DNA of 64,000 bases from Basidiobolus meristosporus CBS 931.73 (GCA_002104905.1 MCFE01000240.1:55474-119473); one strand, 5' to 3'; shown: positions 41,762-53,164, counted from the stretch's first letter. A program made the numbers and translations. The notes: generated by a model not told the origin, from the letters alone.

Positions 41762-43257
41762 GGTTATGAGCCCCAGGCTCTTACTCTCTGTAATGACTAC
41801 TACTGCTATAACTGGAATTTTTCCCTCTGCTGAAAAGTTGGATGGATATAACTACCAAATGTGGAAGGTGAAGATGAAGATGCTGCTACAAAAAAGAGGC
41901 CTTTGGGATATTGTCATGGGAGAAGAAGGCCCTCCTGAGAATATGGGAGAGGAAGCCCTAAAGTACCAGAAAAAAGAACACAGTGCCTTTTACTGTATTT
42001 GCCTTGATGTTAAAGACAAATTGCTAATTCAATGCTCAAGAGTAAAAATAGCAAAGAATGCCTGATGAGGATGTGATAGTAACCATCCTGAATATCCTTA
42101 CAGATGAGTTTCAGGGCCTTGTATCTGCCCTAGAGTCCAGAACTGAAGGTTTGACCTTGAATTATGTATATGGAAGGCTCCTGGATAAAGAATTAAGAAA
42201 ATCAAGCGCCAATAAGAAGGAAGAAGAAAGTGCTTTAATAAGCAATGATAACCAAAAAAGGAGGTACCTGAGACCTTTCAAATGCAATAGCAACCTGTTT
42301 TGTAACTACTGCAAAAGGAAAGGACACACGTCAGACCAGTGTCTCAAAAAGAGAGATAATAAGCATAAGAAGCCTGAATATGGAAATACTGCAACAACTC
42401 AAGATAGACTATTCATATCTGCACTAAACATGACCACAAACAAGGATTCTCAGATGTGGTATATTGACTCTTGAGCATCTCAACACTTTACATACCAAAA
42501 AGAACTTTTTACCCAATACCAAGTGATTCCAATTAAGCAGATTTTCATGGGTGACAATAGAACACTTGGTGCAGTGGGAGAAGGAACTATCCAAGTAAGC
42601 CTTAGAAGTAGTGAAGGAAGCTAGACACTGACCTTTGAAGAGGTACCCTATGTACCAGAGATAGCCAAGAACCTACTATCTATACGCAAGGCCACACCAG
42701 ATGGACTCAGTTTCAGCTTTGACAATTCTGTTTGCAGGATCACCAAACAAGATGGTTCCCATCTTGCTTTGGATATCAGAGATCAGAATCTATACAAGTT
42801 GACTTATATTCCATCATATCTAGAGACCAATATAGGTAACTTAAATGAAGAAACACCAAAGCTTTGGCACAGGAGATTTGGGCACATCAATTTTGCTTAT
42901 TTGCACAAAATGATCAAAGATCAGCTAAATTTTTTACTAAAAATTGATCCCCTAGCTAACTTGGACCACTGTGAAGCCTGCATAAGTGAGATACAAGCCA
43001 GACAACTGTTTAAAAGCTTGGGGCTAATCAAAAACAAAGAATGAATTAGATCTAACTCACTCAGATCTGTGTGGACCTATGCAAAATTTATCCTTAGGCA
43101 GGATCAGGTATTTAGTCACTTTTATTGATGATTATACAACACACATCTGGGACTACTTCATGGAGAGAAAGGAAGAAGCTCTATCTAAGTTCAGGGAGCT
43201 TAAAGCCATGGTGGAGAGAGAAACTGGTGAAAAATCAAGAAAATATGCTCTGACAAT
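41762..43257 (+). pseudogene. Copia I-b gag, protease, pre-integrase and integrase start
   Basis: The primer-binding site GGTTATGAGCCCC (41762-41774) contains the start ATG (41766). Gag is readable as TTTAITGIFPSAEKLDGYNY, then about 220 bp is deleted at 42060. Gag resumes to the zinc knuckle CNYCKRKGHTSDQC. The protease active site reads YIDS followed by TGA (42472-42474), the Gly codon. The linker and GAG-pre-integrase (LWHRRFGHINFAY) follow, then integrase FIDDYTTHIWDYF. CACTA T8 interrupts at 43258. Confidence 0.88.
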
Positions 43258-44200
43258 CCCTTTAAAAAATAGCTTGGTCCAGCGGTGGATCCAATCCAGA
43301 TCAGCTGTCAAGATCCTGTTTAGAGACCAGGATAATAACAGCAGCTGGGAATTAGTGACCCTCCTAACAATCTGATGACGGGATCATAATGGTGTTTCAC
43401 TAATTTTACAACCAAATAAAGAGTTAGACTTGACAATATTTTATTGGTGCTAGGACAATATTTGTATGGTATTGTTGAGGTCTTTCAGCACTCTATTACA
43501 ATTTACATGGATCCAGTTGGCCAGGACATCCAATTGCCTTATATGGCAAGAAACTTGATGGTATTTTGACAGCCTCACAGCAAGACATTAATGGCATTAT
43601 ATTGGCAGTATGCCAGCCTAGCGCTGGTTCCATATAATTCTATTGTACCAACTTACCAAATGGTATTTCCTTTTTATACCTCCCCTTGAGCAATTCATAT
43701 ATTCCACTGTAGAATCACCCCTCTTCATTTGCTTACCCACAACTACTTTGGGTATTCCACATACAGCTCAAATCTAAAAAAACTATGGCCTCCTGCTTAA
43801 TAAACTCTACAAACCTGCACACCTGCTGCAATCAATGTACTTCTATCACCTCAACTTTACAGCTTTTTAGAGTGATACTTGCAAATTTGCCGTATACATT
43901 GTACTGCTGGTAGCATATACATCTTGCAAACAGATGCTTGGTTGTTGCCACTTCTGCCATGAATACCTCCTGAATATCTGCAAAGAACTTTTTGAATTTA
44001 GCCAATATATTCCTTCTCCCAGCTGGATTCTAGTCCCCCTTATGGGTGTGTTCTGGCTTTTGTTTGTGTGAATTCCATATCAAATGATATAGATGTTGGC
44101 TTGTGACCATGAGTAATCTGCCATATCTTGGTAGAGCTTTCTGATAAAAATTAGTTGCTTGTTGCACCCAACCCTACTTTGCATTACTTAATTGATTACT
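43258..44200 (+). repeat. T8 left terminal region
   Basis: Non-coding, 0.9 kb, shared with T2 (3917 on) and T4 (23384 on). No gene is supported. It presumably carries the subterminal transposase-binding sites, but I could not single out a clean tandem motif by eye. Confidence 0.7.
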
Positions 44201-45571
44201 CACACATTGGGGCTGCTTAGCTTCTTAATGCCATAGGCATAGGTGTCTCCATGTGCACATTTGTCCTCAGTATTTTCCAACTCTTTCTGGCTGTCCTCCA
44301 TGTGCCAACTCATCACATCCATGAAAGACTTGAAGGTAATATTCTTGATGAGGTTGGGATATGGTAGTACCTGTTACTTGACTTGTCTTCCTATCTCCCC
44401 ACACATCTGCTCCATAGGAAGCTCCCAAAAGGTGAAGCAAGGCCCAATATTCTCCACACACCATGCAAGATGGAGTAGAGAATGGATACAGTAGCAGCAG
44501 ATATCTACGTGCTCAGCTTGATGTTTGTAGAATAGCCACTCAAATCCTGTCACAAACTCCTTACACAACAGCTGTAGATGCATCAAGTTGGCATTGGTGA
44601 TCTGCTTCTGGATAAATATTCCTGCAATGTCTACATATGACTCTCAATGCTTCTAATGTACTCTTGGTAGGAATGGCTTTAGAACACCACTTGAATAAAT
44701 ACATATCCAGTTCATCTAGTCTTTGCATCTGTATTGTTGCATATTCATATGAATATTAATTGGAGCTCATAAAAAGTACTTAGGGTAGTGGATACTCTGC
44801 AATATCTTGCCAATTCTTTCAAATATCTCCAGTATCTCAAAGGGCTCATTTAGCTTGAAATGCCCCATATACAACTTGGTCATCAGTAAAGGGATATTGT
44901 TGAAAAGCAAATGCATTGCTCCCAGTGGAAAGCTTTTGCTCTCACAGTTGCCCTCTATCTTAAATATCTCCGGTTTCCAATTGATTCCATGTTCTGTCCA
45001 ATGACTTATAGCCTGCCAACTTTGCTGCAATTGCATGCTTACTTCTGTATGTTCTCTCTGTGGAAAGATGATGTTCTTAGTGCAGCTGTTTGGGTAATAA
45101 TATGTGTGTGAGTTATGGAGTGAATCCCCTGGATCTTACACATCTAACAGCAATATGGTCCATTGTGCCTGGAAAAACCTGCTATCTTGCTGATGGCTGG
45201 GGTATCTCCAATGCTGATAGTAATATGAGCATTTACATGATGGCCATTTACCATTATCCTGCTGGAAAGCATACAAAATTCATACAGCAATGGATACAGG
45301 TAGCTATCCAGGTTGGACAGTGATTTAGGCCCAGATACCAGTGAGACTACCATCAGATTATTGCTCTGATACTGTAAGATGGGCTATAGATTCAGATTGA
45401 TGAGAATCAGTGGCCAGCAGGATTTGCTGGTAGAGTACTTGCTTAATGAGAATCCATCAAGTGCTAAGGCAAAGGCATGGTCATACATGCCTTCAGAGTA
45501 GCCCTTGCGTCTTAGCTGTTTGTAATGTTTGCCATCAAACATATTGGATATGTTTGCGCTTGATTGATACT
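44201..45571 (-). pseudogene. T8 tnp2 transposase, central and C-terminal part
   Basis: On the minus strand from 45571: FDGKHYKQ-like, MVVSLVSGPKSLSNLDSYLY, ISIGDTPAISKIAGF, MHLLFNNIPLLMTKLYMGHF, FEILEIFERIGKILQS, then IHSLLHLAWCVENIG and MEQMCGEIGRQVK. The order is that of T7. Stops and frameshifts separate the blocks. The 5' part of the gene continues beyond H3 at 49692. Confidence 0.82.
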
Positions 45572-46058
45572 AGACTTGTTCCATTGTACCATGCCAGGGT
45601 GCATGGTGCAATCTGCAGTCTCTAAGAACAATCAGGCGCAATATTGTAGCTACCAGTAGGCAGGATTGCTCTTGGACAATTTTGCACCATGTGGGACAAT
45701 CTTGCTCACTATGGTATAATCTGACACAATGAGGTTGGCACAAATGATTGTGCCCACTTGTAACGTTTGCATCATGTGCACAATTGGATACCACTATTAT
45801 GGTAGGTAAAATGCGGTATTTGGATATGTTTCTTCAATGTAAATGGAAATAAATGTGTATTACACTATAAACTACACTGATACTTACCATTCTGGTTACC
45901 ATCACTCCAATTGGATGGTATCTCAGTGGTTAATTGGTCCAAAGTATCCTGAAGGTGTCAGCCCCCAATTGGCTCTTTGACTAACACAGATGATGTATAC
46001 ATATGCAGGGTGTTTTTTATAGGGGTCCTGTCTCAAATGTGAGACAACATTGATATTG

Positions 46059-46426
46059 TGCTACAAGTCTTGGTATAAGAGTTGTAGAGGAATAGGGAGT
46101 TTAGCTAGTATTGTATTCACTAAAACTTGAACTGATTTTTATTGAGGTTCCAGCAGCTCCTTATATACATTTTGCCAGATCAATTTCTGACTAATTGTAT
46201 TTCCTAGTGTAGGTTGTGGCTGATGACTTATTTGATTGCATCATCATCACCCAATATGATCCTACTTAATATATCTATTTCTGTCTGATAAGGATCTGCT
46301 GATTCATTTGCTGACTAATGCTACTGATTTGATAGATAATACTGATATACTGATAACCTAAACATATACTAATTGATTTGACTAAAAACTGATCTAACTT
46401 AAACATTCAAGCAGCAGATCATAACA
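46059..46426 (-). repeat. Gypsy solo LTR in H3
   Basis: A complete 368-bp LTR (TGTTATGATC to TTGTAGCA on the minus strand) with ATTG on both sides (46055-46058 and 46427-46430). H1 and H2 lack it. The 4-bp duplication matches the 4-bp junction repeat at G2. LTR-LTR recombination after insertion is the usual origin. Confidence 0.88.
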
Positions 46427-46538
46427 ATTGCTTATATCAAAAATTTAGTGATCACTGATTTGCAATGGCTTGATGAGGATTGCAAAAAAAATGTGTTGTT
46501 TGGATCATTACAAACAATAGCAATTCGTTGCAATTGCA

Positions 46539-48876
46539 TCATCTTCTCCTAGGCTTTTTTCTCACAGGGATTACTACTGAAGCATTTGGTAATGATTCAC
46601 TTTGCAAACCTAAACTACTTTCTTGTTGACTATCCTCTTGGCTACTTGTGTATTTATAGTGAGTATTTTGCCTCCTAGTTGATGAGGGCAATGCTGTAGC
46701 TTGGCCACGCTGAATTGCTCCGGATGATGCAACTGAGCTGGCCTGCAGTGCTACACACTGATGAGTTCTTTTACTTGCCAAAGGCTCTGGTGCTGGAGTC
46801 ACTTCATATGGGTCATCATCATTCAGTTTACCAGAAGAAACTTACTGATAGTCAGGTGTAATGGCACGCGCAGACGCAACTTGATGCACTGGCATGACCC
46901 TTGGCTGAGTTCAATGTGATGCTGCTTGTTGACGCAACTTGGCACGCTTCAATGGACTTGTGTCTTTTTGAGCAGTTTGGTGGGTTCTGGTGATTTTGCT
47001 CTGAAGTGCACATGTTGACCCAATACAAGTTGAGTCAATGCAGGGCACTCTTGTGAAGGGTGTTGGTGTAGTTTGGACTGATGTGCACCGGTGCACTGAA
47101 GTTGCAAGGGATGATAAGGAATCCAGCAAGGCAAGCTGGCGCAGTCTAGACAATGTAGCTCACAGTCTGTATACTTCCTCTTGAAGCTTACCTTCTGATT
47201 CCTCAAGGTATTCACTTACCCTCTGTCTAATACTTTGGAACTGTTGCCTGGATGAGTCCTGTGCATATTGCTCTTGGAAGCCACTTAGCTGTACTAATAT
47301 ATCACATAATACATTAGTCATTTGAGGCAAAAACTCATTCAAAATCTCTTTGGTTCCCAAAGTTGAGGCACAAACAGATGTGTCCGGCCCATTGTAGTGG
47401 GGTGACAGTGACACCCACTGACAGATGTGCTCATTCCCATATTTTCTACTTCCCTATATCTCTACTACACTAATTTTAGTTTTATCCCATTTGTCTTACC
47501 TGATCAGTACTATCTCATAAGCCAGTTGACTCTCACACCTGCTCACCTTATTGCATAAGTTATCCCTTGCTTTATGTAAGATTACTAACTATAAGTGCTT
47601 CTATATTAGGCAAATACCCGCGCCAGTACCTTTGACAATTGATCAACCCATGTAACCATCCCTACCATTCCCATACCATATATGGTATCCCTATGTTACA
47701 CAGGTTTCAGAGTACTGAATCCTGATTGGTTGGATGTGCTGTGCCTTTTAGAACCTTCCAGCACCTACTTAGAACATTCTTAGGTCATTCTGATGTCATT
47801 AAGAATTCTATTGATATCTGGAACCTTCTGGAACATCCTGATTAGTAATCACTTAGCCAGTAAGAAAAGTATATAAGGGAGGCTATCCCTCAACAACAAA
47901 TCTTCATCCCTTTTATCAATTTACCAACATGTTGATTAGTGTGATCACTGCTGCCTGCTGCTACCTGAACTTCCAACCCTAGACCACAGGACACTCCCAG
48001 GAAACCATGCTGACAGCCAACTGACCTTGGAGGCACTACTTGTGAGGAACACTCAGAGTAGGTATCTTTTACTATATTTGATTCTCTCCCAAGTTTGTGC
48101 TTGTGCAGGCAAAGATACTTTTCTGTCTTTGTAACTATTGACCACAGCTGCATTCTTATCAAGTCCCTGCAGGTGTGTTTACAGTTGTTTTGACTTTGGA
48201 AGCTTTAGTACATTGTCATCTGAAAGGACGCTGGACCCAGCACATACTTTTGTTAAGACACCAACTAAGTTGGGGATTGTAGCTCAATAGTGTTCCCTTG
48301 ACAAGCTTGTGGCTTTATTCCCCATCACATTAGATTAGAGACAGAACCCAAATATTCCTAGCAAGCTTTTGCCAGAGGTTATTGCACCTAGTGAACACCC
48401 CACACACAATACACCTGAGAAGTGTTGGACGTTTCTCTCCCTTGGACCTATACTCCACCACACTGTACTGAGCAAATTGCATGCAAAATTGTTACTGCAT
48501 GGCTTCCTCATCAAATCCTCTCACTCTCAGCTCATTCTTGATTTCAATACTTGTCTTGTTATATATCATCTTACCTACATGCGTTGACATCTTGGTGTAG
48601 AAATCATCCCACAGCTTTGTACTCAGGTTCTTCCATCTCTGTCAACTCTCCAAGGTACCTAGTTCTGCTAGACTAATGAGTAGTGCCCAAATATCTATAT
48701 GAAGGCTAATCATAGACACCGGGGCCATACTGAAATCATTTGGCAAGAACTTGAACGGATCCAACATTGCCTTTTCTGGTTTGGACCACACTTGCAAGCT
48801 GGGGGATGGGTTTTGTCTGGGTTGAACTAAAGATGAGTTGAGACTTGGTATAGGGACCGTAGTGACGGATTTGGAA
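46539..48876 (-). pseudogene. H3 accessory protein, split by L-A2
   Basis: From the 5' side: the start ATG is ACG, then VPIPSLNSSLVQPRQNPSPS, IDIWALLISLAEL, a gap filled by L-A2 (47393-48462), NEFLPQMTNVLCDILVQLSG, then SLSSLATSVHRCTS, the TGA shared with H1/H2 (46911-46913), and the C-terminal RKKPRRR (to 46539). Even here the frame after the TGA is open. Confidence 0.75.
47393..48462 (+). mobile_element. LTR-like repeat L-A2 (solo LTR)
   Basis: A 1070-bp copy of L-A1 without the nested L-B1, from TGTAGTGGGGTG to CCACCACA. The TATA-like TATATAAGGG is kept. Flanks CCAT and CTGT do not form a convincing duplication. It sits in the H3 accessory gene between the blocks QYAQ... and the upstream helical part. 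Confidence 0.7.
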
Positions 48877-49518
48877 CACCTTGCAGAGGGTATGAATGAC
48901 TTAGAGCAAGCTTGGAGTACTAGGTTTAGAAGCTCCAATAGACTTCCATATCCCAGAGTGTTCACCAACAGGTTCAATACAAGGAGTATTTTGGATTCCT
49001 TCCCAGTCAGGATTAACGGACCTTCTAGAGGGCAGAGGCACTTTTATTCTGGCAAGTACAAGGCACACTGTGTGAAGCTTCATGCACTGTCTGACATTGA
49101 GGGTAATATCATCTGGTTTAGTGGGCCATTTGCTGGAAGTAGGCATAACAAAGCACTCTGGGTAGAGAATCATCCTGAATTCAGTAGAGGGGAGAAATGT
49201 ATGGCAGACTTAGCTTATATAGGACAGGATTGTCAGAGACTAGGATGTATTACAGCTTATAGGAAGCCAAGGGATGGTGTGCTTAGCAGGAAGCAGAAGC
49301 TCTACAATGAGATATTTAATCATTCCAGAGTGAGGGTAGATCATACATTTGGATATCTGAAGAGATTCAGCATATTGGCAGGTAAATACAGAGGAAAGTC
49401 ATATATACAAGAAAACAGCAGAATAGGTAAAATAGTTAAGATACTTATTGATGCACAGTATACTTATACAAGAAGACATCCACTGAGAGAAATATGTCTG
49501 GAGCATTATGAAGAGTAA
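48877..49518 (+). pseudogene. H3 Harbinger transposase, N-terminally truncated
   Basis: About 95 N-terminal residues and the promoter spacer are deleted; the remaining frame is open from HLAEGMNDLEQAWSTRF to the normal end. Two catalytic positions are changed: GSRHNKAL (Asp to Asn) and RVDHTFGYLKRF (Glu to Asp). It is open but unlikely to be active. Confidence 0.88.
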
Positions 49519-49691
49519 ATAAAGCAAGGAAAGCACTACTCTGAGCAACATAAGTAAGATTGAGTAATATTACCAGTAACTATATCCTCCTACTGGCATT
49601 ATGGTAGAAATTATAGTACCAGAGAGTGCTAGATCAATCTGGCACTATAAACAGGCTGGCACAATGTGGAATTATCCAACAGAACAAGTCT

Positions 49692-50542
49692 ACTGAGCGC
49701 AGTACTATATAGCTTTACAATATTTGTTGGACTGCATCAGCTTCCTCAGACAGGGTATGACCAGAATATGTCCGGAGTGTGAACAATGTTTCCCTCAATG
49801 TTGATGGATTCCTGACAATTTGGACATGTTGCAATGGTAGCATTTTTGGATGTGAATGCCATGCAACTGTTAACACATGCTGGAATCAGGACAGTCTCTG
49901 GATCATATGTTGCCAGCCACGCGACGGTTGTCCACTTGTACCATGTACATGGTAAGTTGCATCCTGGTATGATTTTGGCAAGAAGTAGTAATAAATCCTC
50001 AAAGCCCCCATTACTGATATTAGTAGAAACATGCCACTTCTCTAGCCAGAACATTACATCATTTACCAGTAGATGGATTACGGCGCTCTCTTGGCTCCAT
50101 AAGTATCCTTGGCATTTGTTTCAACAGGTGATGCCTCATTGCATATAGGGATTTGACCAGGCTCATATGTGGTACTGTTGTTAGGGGAGATAGGCTTAAA
50201 ATTCATCAGTGAACCTTCTTTGACAGAGCTATCACTCTGCGTGCCATATTCAGAAGGCTGAGGTGAGCCTAAAGGCATCACAAACTTACCTGACTCAGTA
50301 TGCACAAGGTGATAAAGACAGCCAGGTGCCAATATAGAAGTACCAACTAGCCCGCAGGATAATGTTGGTACAGTAGTGACCAATGAATGGTCAAATATGA
50401 CTTGGGTGGCAGAACACTGGCTGTGATCATTGTGATATTTCCTATGCTGTCTGCATACTTCATGGCTGAGAGGCTTGCCACAAGAGCCACATGGTCTTTT
50501 TTCTTTTCTCTTACAGCATTGAGTCAAAGTAGTCTTGTCCAT
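49692..50542 (-). pseudogene. T8 tnp2 transposase, N-terminal part
   Basis: The start at 50542 opens MDKTTLTQCCKRKEKRPCGS, the best-preserved version of the N-terminal Cys/His cluster (CGSCGKPLSHEVCRQHRKYH), probably a zinc finger. About 154 residues are open before a TGA. Another frame carries MFWLEKWHVSTNISNGGFED and CTWYKWTTVAWLATYDPETV. The gene is interrupted by H3 at 49691. Confidence 0.82.
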
Positions 50543-50764
50543 GGGGCAAACGGTTTGACCATCAACAACATAATGCTATTATATTACTTTTTGGTCAATA
50601 CTTATGTGAACTTAAGACAGTCTTGTATTTGAGACATTGCACCTACATGAATGTAAGATTCAATGATGACCTGCCATAGTAAGCATTATAAATAAAGTTG
50701 TGGCACCACATACACATGTATATGTAGCACTATCTCCCCTTTGGTTTGACTCACTTCCATATAT
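50543..50764. promoter_or_regulatory. T8 shared divergent promoter region
   Basis: These 222 bp separate the start codons of tnp2 (minus) and ORF2 (plus). Equivalent spacers exist in T6 and T7. It contains TATA-like runs (TATAAATAAAG near 50687 and ATATATATG at 50759), which could serve the genes, but this is inference. Confidence 0.55.
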
Positions 50765-52690
50765 ATGCTGCCAAAAAATAAAGCAAAGTTGTCTGGTTCT
50801 CAACCAAACCACACCGCTGATGGCAACAGAAGAACAGTTGGACAACAGCTTGCATTACTATTCAGTGCAACAAGTAGGGCTACATCCAAAAAAGGCCCTG
50901 TGGACAGTGTGCCCAATGAAGGTAATAATGCAGACTCCTCAGGCTCTCAGTCAAGTAGGCAATTGAGAACCTCTGTGGAGCCACAAGCTGACTGTTATGC
51001 TCAGGCAGATGAGAATGAAGCAAATGCAGTACCCTCAGTTGAAGATCAGCAACTGGCCATGATAACATCACCACCACCCATATTAGCAAGTATGATGTCA
51101 GCTCATACCAAAGCATTGATGAAGCAACTAGGTGCAGTGGCTGATAGGATAGATGCAATGGCCCTAAGAAATCAGGAAATAGTCTCAAAACAGGATGAGT
51201 GGATAAAATGTGTAGAGCAATCAATATCCCAGGTAGAGAAAGCAGTATCTTTTCTGCAAAGAAGGAACTCAAGTAGATTAATGACACAGTCAAGAATTGA
51301 GCCATTTCCTGATGTAACAGCAGAAGAACACTGTACAGTCTTTGAAGCACAACAACAGCGCCAAAAGATAAAGCCCACAGAGAATCCTATCACAGTGTGG
51401 GAGGGAGACAAAGTGGTGTTTATACCAAAGCATAAAAATCAAAAGACATTGAAGAGCTGGGAAGCCATTGAGTGCCATAATGAAGAGTGGGCCAGCACTC
51501 AAGAGGCTGCTAGAGGTCTAGCTTACCTTCATCTAGAGGCCAGCATACCATGGGACCATCAGGAACTCAAGGCCAAGCAGAATGCACTTGACTTGTTCCA
51601 TGAGCATTATCCTGGATTCAAGCAGGCAAACAGATTTTGGGCCAGCATTGGTATGTTAAGAAAGTATCTTAAGATTAGCAGAAACTATCAAAGGCAGAAG
51701 AACAAGTAAGCCATGGCTAAAAACTAGCAGCTTCCTCAAGAGCCCATTACAAGCAGGGCCAAAAGCTCCAGACAAGCGTCAACAAGACTTCAGGTAGCTG
51801 GAAGAGTGCCAATCAGGGACAAGCAGGCAGACACAGATACACCAGCACAACATTTATCAAGGAAAAAGCATAGTACCACTCAAGAAGCACCCAGTCAAAG
51901 TAGCAGTGAAGGACCTGGCAGTGATAAATCCCAGCTGCTTTTACAGGAGCCCATTGCAACTACAGTTGAGAGCTCAAAACAAGCAGAAAAGAAATGTCAG
52001 GTTGCCAGAAGAGTGCCAGCAAGGGACAAGCAGGCCAAAACAGATGCATCAGAGCAGAATTTATCCAGGAGAAAACACAGTTCTTTGCAAGAAGCACTCA
52101 GACAAAGTAGCAGTGAAAGACCTGGCAGTGATAAAGAAAAAGGTAAAGGGAAAAATCTCTACCCAAGCCTGAGACAGGGAGGCATGCAAAAGAAACTGCA
52201 GTTCTTGCCAATTAACGCCGCAAACCAGGAACAGACTGAATCCCATCATAGTCAAGAAGAATTATCAGCAAAAAAACAGCTCTTTTCACAAGAGTTGGAA
52301 GCGCAGCCAGTTGAGCTACACTCCAGCAAGGTGGATGAGTTTGCTGAAAAAGGCAATTTGTCTACCACAGCCTCCACAGCCTCCATTGTTGACAGAGTGG
52401 AGATCCCACTGACAGACAAGGCTACAACATCAAGAACTCAAAAGACTATCACAAAGCCTTCAGTGGAGTTTTGGAACATTAATAGGCATACTAAGAGGTT
52501 GCAGCACTTCTTCAAGAGCAGTGCTCAGAAAATGCACTGGAATATTGCAAGGATTTATTGCAAAGACTGGCAGATGAGGAGCTAGACCTTGCAGTGCTGG
52601 CTGAAGACCAGGCCATGTGGGACCAGTGAATGAACAGTGGCATAAAGCTGTTGGGTTCCTGCCAAGGTTGTGGAACCAGAGCATTACAGC
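50765..52690 (+). pseudogene. T8 ORF2: CACTA accessory protein (best copy)
   Basis: The protein starts MLPKNKAKLSGSQPNHTADG. Residues about 100-175 form a likely coiled coil (AHTKALMKQLGAVADRIDAM ... SQVEKAVSFLQRRNSS). A conserved middle domain follows (ITVWEGDKVVFIPK, ASIPWDHQELKAKQNALDLF, NRFWASIGMLRKYLK). TAA (51707-51709) and TAG (51725-51727) interrupt it, but the same frame continues through two exact 204-bp repeat units and a Ser/Gln-rich tail to HFFKSSAQ, where a frameshift occurs at about 52530. I recognise no known family; the location suggests a partner of tnp2. Confidence 0.75.
51728..52135 (+). repeat. Two tandem 204-bp units in T8 ORF2
   Basis: Units 51728-51931 and 51932-52135 are each 68 codons and keep frame. 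Both read Q-L-[PL]-x-QEP, then SS[RK]Q, QVA[GR]RVP, RDKQA, LSR[KR]KHS, SSSE and GSDK. T7 also has two units; T6 has one. Confidence 0.8.
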
Positions 52691-53161
52691 AGAAATACTT
52701 ATTGAGTGGTGGTTTTAATGGAGTTACTTGTTGAGTGTAGGGTTGGGCTTAATGTTAGCATAGGGTATAGAGACTTGTATAGATCAATACAATTGGCAAT
52801 TGAGGCACAACTGAAGTTTCAATGGAAATAAATCAATTTATATGCATGAAAAGTAAGAGAAGCAGTTTAGTCAGGAAGTAAGGAGTGTGAAAAAGAGGTA
52901 ATAGCCAATCAATTCACACAAATGTAGGAGGCAATAGACTGTCTGGGATCAGAAAGTGAGCAAATTGGCAGGGAGCCAATCAAATGCCACTTATACATTG
53001 TTGTGATGGAAAATTTTGACTAAGTTTTTTGTGAGCTCTGGGGTGCAAATATTTCTAACAGTCTCTCAACAGTGTCCCAAAAAGATCAGTACCTCTTAGT
53101 CATGGGACTTTAACTTTTTGATGGCCTTTTGATGGGATCATCTTGATAAATTTTCATAGGG
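52691..53161 (+). repeat. T8 right terminal region
   Basis: Non-coding sequence after ORF2, shared with the right ends of T4, T6 and T7 (the block ATCAGTACCTCTTAGTCATG near 53090 is in all). It ends TTTTCATAGGG. No gene is seen. Confidence 0.75.
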
Positions 53162-53164
53162 AAT

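Larger units (their letters stand above)
45572..49691 (-). mobile_element. PIF/Harbinger element H3, decayed, with two nested insertions
   Basis: It is bounded by AGACTTGTTCC (45572) and AGAACAAGTCT (49691) and flanked by ACT at 45569-45571 and 49692-49694. It carries a gypsy solo LTR (46059-46426) and L-A2 (47393-48462). A deletion joins the accessory-gene start to the middle of the transposase at about 48876. CpGs are far rarer than in H1, making it the oldest-looking of the three. Confidence 0.92.
43258..53161 (+). mobile_element. CACTA T8, full length with TSD, interrupted by H3
   Basis: The left end CCCTTTAAAAAATAG (43258) and right end TTTTCATAGGG (53161) form an imperfect inverted pair. 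AAT at 43255-43257 and 53162-53164 is the 3-bp target duplication, and excision restores copia I-b integrase (TCTGACAAT then GGTGGAGAA). The element has tnp2 on the minus strand and ORF2 on the plus strand, divergent from a 222-bp spacer. H3 (4.1 kb) is inserted in tnp2. Without it T8 is about 5.8 kb. Confidence 0.92.

Noticed and set aside
42472-42474. Stop-codon readthrough at the gag-protease border of copia.
   Set aside because: The TGA is inside the protease DSG motif, not between gag and protease, and intact copies have GGA there.
47389-48466. A 4-bp target duplication for L-A2.
   Set aside because: The flanks CCAT and CTGT match at only two of four bases, so I do not claim it.
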